DNA from: Lasiosphaeria ovina
Taxonomy: Eukaryota; Ascomycota; Sordariomycetes; Sordariales; Lasiosphaeriaceae
Assembly (NCBI GenBank): GCA_033439765.1
Contig: JAULSN010000005.1
Coordinates: 2,991,001-3,055,000, forward strand
Reading direction: 5' to 3'
Length of the DNA stretch: 64,000 nt
Shown here: positions 57,737 to 64,000 of the stretch, piece after piece
How the letters are laid out: the number at the start of each line of letters is the position of its first letter
How positions within the stretch are numbered: the stretch's first letter is position 1
Program-made: the position numbers and the translations under genes
The notes under the pieces: model-generated
Database searches by the model: none
The model's input: the letters and a program-made list of their open reading frames with translations, nothing else
What the model was told of the DNA's origin: nothing

Positions 57737-58546
57737 CGTGAGAAAGAGCAAGCGGGAGCCTGAGCCCCGCGATTGTCAGTTTGGTGGGATGCCGACTCGG
57801 GCTGTCTCTGTCCTTGACGATGTTTAGATTGTGTGTTACTCTTAGGTAGGTAAGAAGAGTGTTGTTGAGTTGGCTAAATGCTGATTAGTGGGCTTTCGGC
57901 ATTTGTTTTTCACTGAATTTTGCAACTTCCTTCCTCGACAGGACTGACTCACATTGACAACCAAACTTACTTACGAGTACTTCCTCTGAACTTTGAGCTC
58001 TCAGCACTCAATGTGGGACATGTCCCCGCACTAAGACCTTGGCTGGCTCGTGCGCCGTCTTCAGGTTGAACGGAAAGCGTTGGGCTAACGGAATCGGGTT
58101 TAGTCTAATTTGGCTAGTCGAGTATTTGCGCTGCAAGGGCCCCAATTCTTGGCATCAGCTCTGGCTCCTGTCCGGCCAACCACCTGCCTCGGCCAAGGCC
58201 TGTTCTTTTGGCCTGGGAAATGGAGCTGAGCTTGCAGAGGACTTGGGGCATCAACAATCGATCGATCATTCATTCAATCCCAGCCCCCTCCTACCGCCAC
58301 CGCTGCTACCACCACCACCACCAACACCACCTCCTCCTCGCGACGCGATCAATATCCTCGTAAACCTGGACGAGACCTGAGCCGGCCGCCAACTTCTATC
58401 GAGGCGCGCGCATGCGCCAAGCAGTAACCTGGAAGCCGCTCCTATTTTCGCTGGCCCCTAAGCCGAGGCACTCCCGAGACCCGCGTCGTTGCTACGTCTA
58501 GCGCTGCCTGCAACCGACGGCGAAAGCGATGATCGTCCTGCCGTAA
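57737..58546. other. Divergent promoter region of eIF2B gamma and the Pex22-like gene
   Basis: 810 bp. A CCACCA-type triplet run lies at about 58308-58340. An ATG-started frame at 58039-58380 (+) could be an upstream ORF of the Pex22-like gene, but its low-complexity proline end argues against a protein. Confidence 0.55.
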
Positions 58547-59964
58547 ATGTCGTCGCCGTATGATCGCTATGACCGCGGGTCGTCCCGCCGCCGCGGCGTG
58601 TGGGGTCACTGGGTGCCGCTGGTGTTGACTGTGACGGTCGCCACCGTCGGCGTAGCCGCCTGGGTCTGGAGCCAGCGCAAGGACGAGAACCACGAGGACC
58701 CGGAAGCCGATACTGCCTACCAGGATCTGGATTATGACAATGCCGACTATGGAGACAATCCTGCTTATGGAGCATCCGATGGGCCCAGTGCTGGCCAGAA
58801 GCCCCCCTCGTTTGCTGGCGCCGACCCTCTCGTGCGCGACGTGAGCCACGGCGTGACACCGGCGCAGGGAGAGCATGCGGGCTCGGGCTGGGGGGCACAG
58901 GTGTCGGGTGCATTGCGCCGCACCCCAAGTCCCCAGCAGTTCCTGGACAGCGCGCGCAAGACGGTTGCCGCCGGAGTGACGGCCGCAGGCGCAGCCGTGG
59001 GCGGCGCCTTGGCGGCCATCCGAGAGGAGGACAAGATCGCGTACGCCGACCATGAGACGTGGTCAGAAGAGGCTGATGCCAAAAAGGACAGGGTCCCTGC
59101 GCCGTCCCAGGCCAAAGACACCGGAAAGCGCCGCAAGAAGATCGTCATCGTCGTGTCGGCCGAAAACTTCTCGGATGACGCCGACGGAGACGGATTCCAC
59201 GAACATGCCGTAAGTGACCCGGCGCACCCGTTCACGTCCATGCGCGCCCTTGCTAATCCGAAACCAAGTCTCTCCTCTCCCACATCCCGCGCCAAACCGA
59301 CTTCTCTAAAAATAAGATATATGTTCTTATCTACGCCCCTAACTTGAAGGACAACACCGTAGATACAACGGTCACCACCCTCCCGCCCGCGTCGCTGAGC
59401 TCGTCCTTTTCTAATATCGATCACGCCCAGGCGCAGACGCCAGGCGACGAGACGAAGAGCCCCCTGTAAGCCCTTCCTCTGATTCTGCTCTGCTTCTGGC
59501 GCAGACAGCGCACCTTGCGTTTAGTCCTGGAGACTTGCTGACCGTATTCTAGACTTACGGGCACGAATGCGGACCCTGCATACGCCGCAATCTACGCGCA
59601 GGCGCAGGCGCTCGTCGAGAAGGACAGCATGGTGCTGACATTCACGACGCCCAACGGCCACGCGCACATCCTACGTCACATCCAGCCCGACGTGATCTAC
59701 CTGCAGGAATCGCTTGCCGGCGACAACGGCAGCGTGATCACGAACCTCCAGACGTGGCTGCGGCACGACGTGATCCTCGTGGTCGGGGCAGAGGGCGGGC
59801 ACGGCGGGCTCGCAGACAGCGATTCCGAGGCCGAGAAGCCCGGCGCCAAGGCCGAGGTGTGGTGGCAGAAGGAGGAACGCGTCGGGCGAGGCCGGGGCGT
59901 TGTCGTGGTCGACGGCATGAGGGTCCACGACGACTGGCAGCGCCGCGTCTTAGGCAAGGACTAG
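58547..59964 (+). CDS. Pex22-like peroxisomal membrane protein
   Basis: Three exons (58547-59209, 59269-59465, 59553-59964) encode 423 aa. A short Arg/Tyr-rich N-terminus is followed by one membrane helix (residues about 22-41, WVPLVLTVTVATVGVAAWVW), an acidic linker, and a folded C-terminal part beginning at RRKKIVIVVSAENFSDD. This layout fits the filamentous-fungal peroxin-22 family. Pex22 anchors the ubiquitin-conjugating enzyme Pex4 on the peroxisome, supporting recycling of the Pex5 receptor. The C-terminal part (LSHIPRQTDFSKNKIYVLIYAP; ILVVGAEGGHGG; GRGVVVVDGMRVH) looks like a Rossmann-type alpha/beta fold, as known for yeast Pex22. Localisation is inferred from the family. Confidence 0.8.
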
Positions 59965-61223
59965 CCTAAGAGGAGGAGGAGGAGGATTGCGCGTATTTGC
60001 GGCTTGTTTGCAATGCTTTGCTTTGCGATGCGACGCGACACCGCTAGGCCATGTTGTGTTATGTGTCCCCTTTTTCCTCATGTTTCTTCCAAGCTACTAG
60101 TATAGTTGCCGCGGTTAGGGTCCTGTCATTGTTCTGTTGAAGGGCGAGTCTAGATAGGTTCATAGGGTAAACACTCTGGGTGGTTTTGAATGAACGAAGG
60201 TTTATGCAGTTTAAATATCTGAATATTCAAACAATGAAGTGATGCTTTGGTGCCTTTGATGCACGATATCCGTACGTAAGGTACGATACCGACCTGTATG
60301 TACCGTAATTTTCAATACCATTCATTGCAGGCCTCTTCAGTGAGTGATTGAAGAAAAAGGGGCCAACTCGCCTTCACTTTGCTATTTTCTCAATCTGCCC
60401 GAAATATTATAGAGTCCCCAGTGGCCCGACGTGCCTTATAGTTAGGTGGCTATTTTCATCTAAACTTGAGTGCTATTAATAACCTAAGATAGCGACGGTT
60501 ATGGTGCGCAGGGCAATTACCCACTTAGATACAGCGGTGCAATGTTTCGCTGACATATTCAAAGCGCCATGTCACGTGATGCGGCTCCTTGATTCCGTGC
60601 AGATCTCAGCAGCCACAGACGCCCACCCGCCTTGTCGTTTCGCCAAGCAGGGATCTGACGGTCAGTCAAAGAAACCCCCCACAAAGAGCTGTCCATCATC
60701 AGCATCGGCTTCGCGACGGCCTTCATCATCTCGTTAGTGGATTTTATCACCATAATTGCGCGCATCCCACGTAACACGCGCGCCAAAGCATTGGACCCGT
60801 CACGCCGCCGTGTCCGAGCCCATTGCCGATTGCAATCGACCGCTGGCCGACGCCCTTCTTCGGTTGGTTGGGCGCGCGAACCGTCGCCTGCTGTCACGAC
60901 CTCGAGGCACGCACGCACTGCCGCCGACCGCCGCAGACTCAGCTGTTGCTTGCGACACCCAACCCATCAACCCCAGACACGCCCTTCTCCATCTGCATCC
61001 CCTCCCGCGGCTCTGTCTTATTTCGACGGCCCGCCAGTACGCGTCCGCCGTCTCGTCCTATGTTATTCGACCGCATCTCTTCGAATCCCCCCTGAGGTCG
61101 GAGGTGGACAGAGAGAAAAGGGGAATAGTCACCTTAGGTACGGAGAGGGAGAGAGAAGAGGGGCGTGCGAGGGGAGCATATCGCTGAGCACCCGGCTGCC
61201 GTCGGGCGGCACCACGCCCGAGC
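59965..61223. other. Non-coding stretch upstream of spt20
   Basis: About 1.26 kb with no supported gene. Short overlapping frames at 60559-61200 on both strands look like chance in a GC-rich leader. One unsupported segment at about 60666-60790 reads as a hydrophobic helix on the plus strand but has a stop directly upstream. Confidence 0.5.
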
Positions 61224-63853
61224 ATGGCGCCCACCGTCACCGCAGTGCCGGTCCCGTCTGTCGCGTCCAAGATCAAGCGCCCTATTCCGCCGGGCATCCA
61301 AACCAATGGCGTCTCGTCGTCCCGCTCGTCGCCGTCCCCATCCATGTCCGCAAAGCGCGCTCCTTCTTCGGCCGTCCGCCAGCCGTCCAACCCCCCCACT
61401 ACCAACGGGACGGCTGCTACGCCTGTCCGACCTCCCCCTAACCGTGCGCGTAGGGAATCGTCACAGGTGCTGGGCCGCGGTCAGAGAAGTGCCGGTCTTA
61501 GGTCGGCCAGCATCGTTCCTGACTTTGCCGTCTCGCCGGTGATCGAGCCACCCCCCTATGGTTCGTCTCCGTCTTCACAGGTTGCATCGCGACATCCGCT
61601 GACAGACACCACAGTTACTACCGATGATTACATCCTCAAGAAGTACGCGGGCAATCCGCCGTCGCTAATTGTTCACATGCACCCAACACATTTCCGTTTC
61701 GACCAGCAGGAGGGCATGTTCCAGTACAAATCGCCCATGAGGATATTTCTGGAACACTTGAAGGCCCGAACTGTCCCGCACGACATGGTCGAGTACTTTA
61801 CGCAGTGGGGCGTGCATTTCTACGAGGGCTGCCTGATCGTCCAGGTGCACGACCATAAGTCTGTTGCACAGTCCAAGGATGTTGCGAAGCCAGCATCTTC
61901 GGCGACCAAAACGACACCATTTTCCATCCATAATTATAATCCCTACCTAACGCCTTCGCCCTATGTTCCGTACCCAAAGGAGAACCAGACCTCCAACGGA
62001 GAGACACCCCACGCCACTGATACCGACGCGCCAGAGAAGACGGCCGAGGAGAAGGATAAAGAAAACATGCCGGCCCCCAGCGCTCTCACGGACGGTCAGA
62101 AGAGCAAGGGGGCGTCCAAGGCTAAGGTGTATACTGTTGTACTACACCCTACCCAGCAGAGTTTGCATATGGATTTGGCCATCAAAGCAAGCACGCCGCG
62201 CGGAGCATCAGACGGCCGCGATGGAAATGCCCCCCCTCCAACCCCCCACGGTGTACCGCCAACACCTACTGCCGCGAGCATGCCACCACCGGCCAAGAAG
62301 CAGAAGCGAGAACGAATGGAGCTGGATGCTAGCAACATATATGCGGCGGAAGCGCAGATATTACTGGCAACAACTGCGCCGCTGGATCTAGAGCCTACCA
62401 AGAACGCTGAAGAGACCATCGCGAAACTTGAGAAGCTCGCACACCCTGACTATTCACACAAGCCGCCTCAGCCCAAAATCCGGAAGAGAACTGTTGCAGA
62501 GGTTGCGGCCGACGAGGCACTGGCTGCCGAGCAAGAGCGGTACATGCTGGCACTTGACGAGCGCCTATCCTCCAAGTTCGTCCGGTCCCAGGCAGGGGGC
62601 AATGGCGCTGACGGGGATGGCCAGTCTGGAGGATCCACTTGGGAGCCCCGGTTTGAGCGATTCAAGCTCATTGCAGACATCAAGAGAGAACATGCAGAGA
62701 AGAAGGAGCAAGAGAAGATTAAACAACAAGAAAACGAACGGCGAGTGGCGCTACAGAAGCAGCAGTCCGAACAGCAAGCGGCAGCTCAGGCGGCAGCGCA
62801 GGCGGCAGCGCAGCAGCAGAGACAGGCGGAGCAAGAGCGCCAGAGACGAGAGATGGCCCTCCGCGAGCAGCAGCGCTTGGCGGCTAGTGCGCGAGCAGCA
62901 CATGCTCAGCAAGCTCAGCAAGCTCAAGTTCAGGCCCAAGCACAACAGCAGGCTCAGGCTCAGGCACAAGCACAGCAGCAGGCTCAGGCCCAGGCCCAGC
63001 AACACGCTCAGGCTCAAGCTCAAATCCACCAAGCACAGGCACAGGCACAACAACAGGCCCAGGCCCAGCAAGCCCACCAGGCTCAGGTACAGGCCCAGGC
63101 TCAGGCCCAGGCTCAGGCACACCAAAATGCGAATGGATCGAACATAGGCCAGACTCACCATGTCAACGGTGCGCAAAACAGCCCGCTAGCCAACGGAATA
63201 CCCAATGGATTGCCCACGAGCATGGCGCCTCAGGCACAGGGGCGATTCCCTCAAGTTTCCCAGGCGCAGGTCTCGTCGCCAATCGTGCGGCAGAACACGC
63301 CTCAGACGGCGTCGTCTCCCATGGTGCATGGCGTTCCCATGCAGCATTCGAATTCAAACATGGGTGGAAGCCCTCCGAGACCTTCATCCGTCGTCCAAGC
63401 CCACGGCATGTCTGTGCCTATGGCTGCTAGCATGTCGGCTCGGGGAAGCCAGCAGAGCCATCCGGGCGGGACCCCCAGGGTCCGCAACGCGACCCCTAAC
63501 ACGGCAGTCGGAGCGCAAGTCGGAACCCCTATTACACGTCCGCAGCTGGTGGCTACACCACGCATGACGCAGGCAAGCCCACCACCTGGCGCCATGACAC
63601 AAGCCCAACAAGTGGGACAGGCCATGTTGTTGCACAACCAAGGCATGCCCCAGATCGCCAGCCAGAACTTCTCAAACGCGCAGTTGATCGCGCATCAGCA
63701 GCGTATGATGCAGCAGCGGATACAGTTGCAATCCATGCAAGCAAACGGGCTTATGAACAACCCGGCTGGTAATATGGCTCTCCAACAGCAGCAATTGATG
63801 CAGCAACGGCTCCTGCAGCAGCAGATGCAGCATCACCAGCAACAACAGCAGGC

Positions 63854-63903
<50 letters not shown>

Positions 63904-64000
63904 CGCAACAACAGCAGCAGCAGCAGCGCGGCCAAATGATGAACGCTCAGCTGGCACAGCAGTATTCGCAACAGCTCAGCACCATGCAGAATAACATGCA
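61224..64000 (+). CDS. spt20: SAGA complex subunit Spt20, 3' end outside the window
   Basis: Exon 1 (61224-61560) is joined by a 54-nt intron (61561-61614, branch CTGAC) to exon 2, which is open to the window end; about 907 residues are visible. The Spt20 domain starts near residue 113 with [20 protein letters not shown] and continues through [24 protein letters not shown] and [14 protein letters not shown]. Spt20 is a structural core subunit of the SAGA histone acetyltransferase coactivator in the nucleus. The part between about residues 215 and 300 holds an expected insertion before [16 protein letters not shown], typical of the fungal split Spt20 domain. From about residue 480 the protein is Gln/Ala-rich with helical Glu/Lys/Gln stretches, including 16 consecutive CAG codons (63855-63902). 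The stop codon and terminal part are not seen. Confidence 0.93.
63855..63902 (+). repeat. (CAG)16 coding microsatellite in spt20
   Basis: Sixteen uninterrupted CAG codons encode polyglutamine, flanked by GCG codons and further CAG/CAA-rich sequence. Uninterrupted CAG tracts are prone to length change. Confidence 0.95.

Noticed and set aside
60666..60790. Hydrophobic helix with a Sec61-gamma-like feel (GFATAFIISLVDFITIIARIP)
   Set aside because: A stop codon lies directly upstream, no convincing first exon or start was found, and it lies in the likely leader of spt20. Similarity to Sec61 gamma is too weak.

Overview
The window is nuclear DNA from a filamentous ascomycete (Pezizomycotina, most likely Sordariomycetes). 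The evidence is short introns of about 50-160 nt with fungal splice signals and CTAAC/CTGAC-type branch points, genes spaced by long non-coding stretches, and marker genes typical of these fungi: a Cys3/MetR bZIP, a Pex22-like peroxin, DSC complex subunit 2, a Uds1-domain septation protein and a NACHT-ankyrin NLR. Species cannot be named from the sequence alone. Gene models were built by hand by joining exons at GT-AG (twice GC-AG) sites. Every intact multi-exon model keeps an unbroken frame.

Layout. 1-2408 (+): 3' part of a NACHT-ankyrin NLR gene, broken by three stops and a frameshift. 3672-6672 (-): Uds1 coiled-coil protein. 8335-9236 (-): rhomboid-like DSC subunit 2. 10736-13696 (-): ribonucleotide reductase large subunit, with an ACGCGT box upstream. 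14770-16272 (+): TatD-type nuclease. 16632-18257 (-): CENP-N/Chl4 kinetochore protein. 20254-21804 (+): Cys3/MetR sulfur regulator with a 654-nt intron. 22396-22968 (-): small conserved protein of unknown role. 26076-27191 (-): von Willebrand A domain protein. 29698-31668 (+): PLP-dependent aminotransferase with one frame break. 33741-36328 (-): unknown coiled-coil protein. 40297-42093 (-): Rsd1/RBM39-type splicing factor. 43175-43290 (+): intron-containing tRNA-Leu(UAG). 45019-47647 (-): F-box-like/LRR protein. 48782-49474: a pair of 99-bp direct repeats. 50756-51890 (-): C2H2 transcription factor. 55955-57736 (-): eIF2B gamma. 58547-59964 (+): Pex22-like protein. 61224-64000 (+): SAGA subunit Spt20, cut by the window end.

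Most genes are housekeeping (DNA precursor synthesis, kinetochore, splicing, translation initiation, SAGA, peroxisome and ER quality control) and do not form one pathway or a secondary-metabolite cluster. The accessory parts are the NLR relic at the left edge, the aminotransferase, the vWA and coiled-coil proteins, and the repeat-bearing region near 48-50 kb. No clear new multi-gene system was seen. The most testable observations are the RIP-like decay of the NLR, a likely alternative short form of Cys3 starting inside its long intron, stop-free introns whose length is a multiple of three in two genes, the aminotransferase frame break, and the 99-bp repeat pair.
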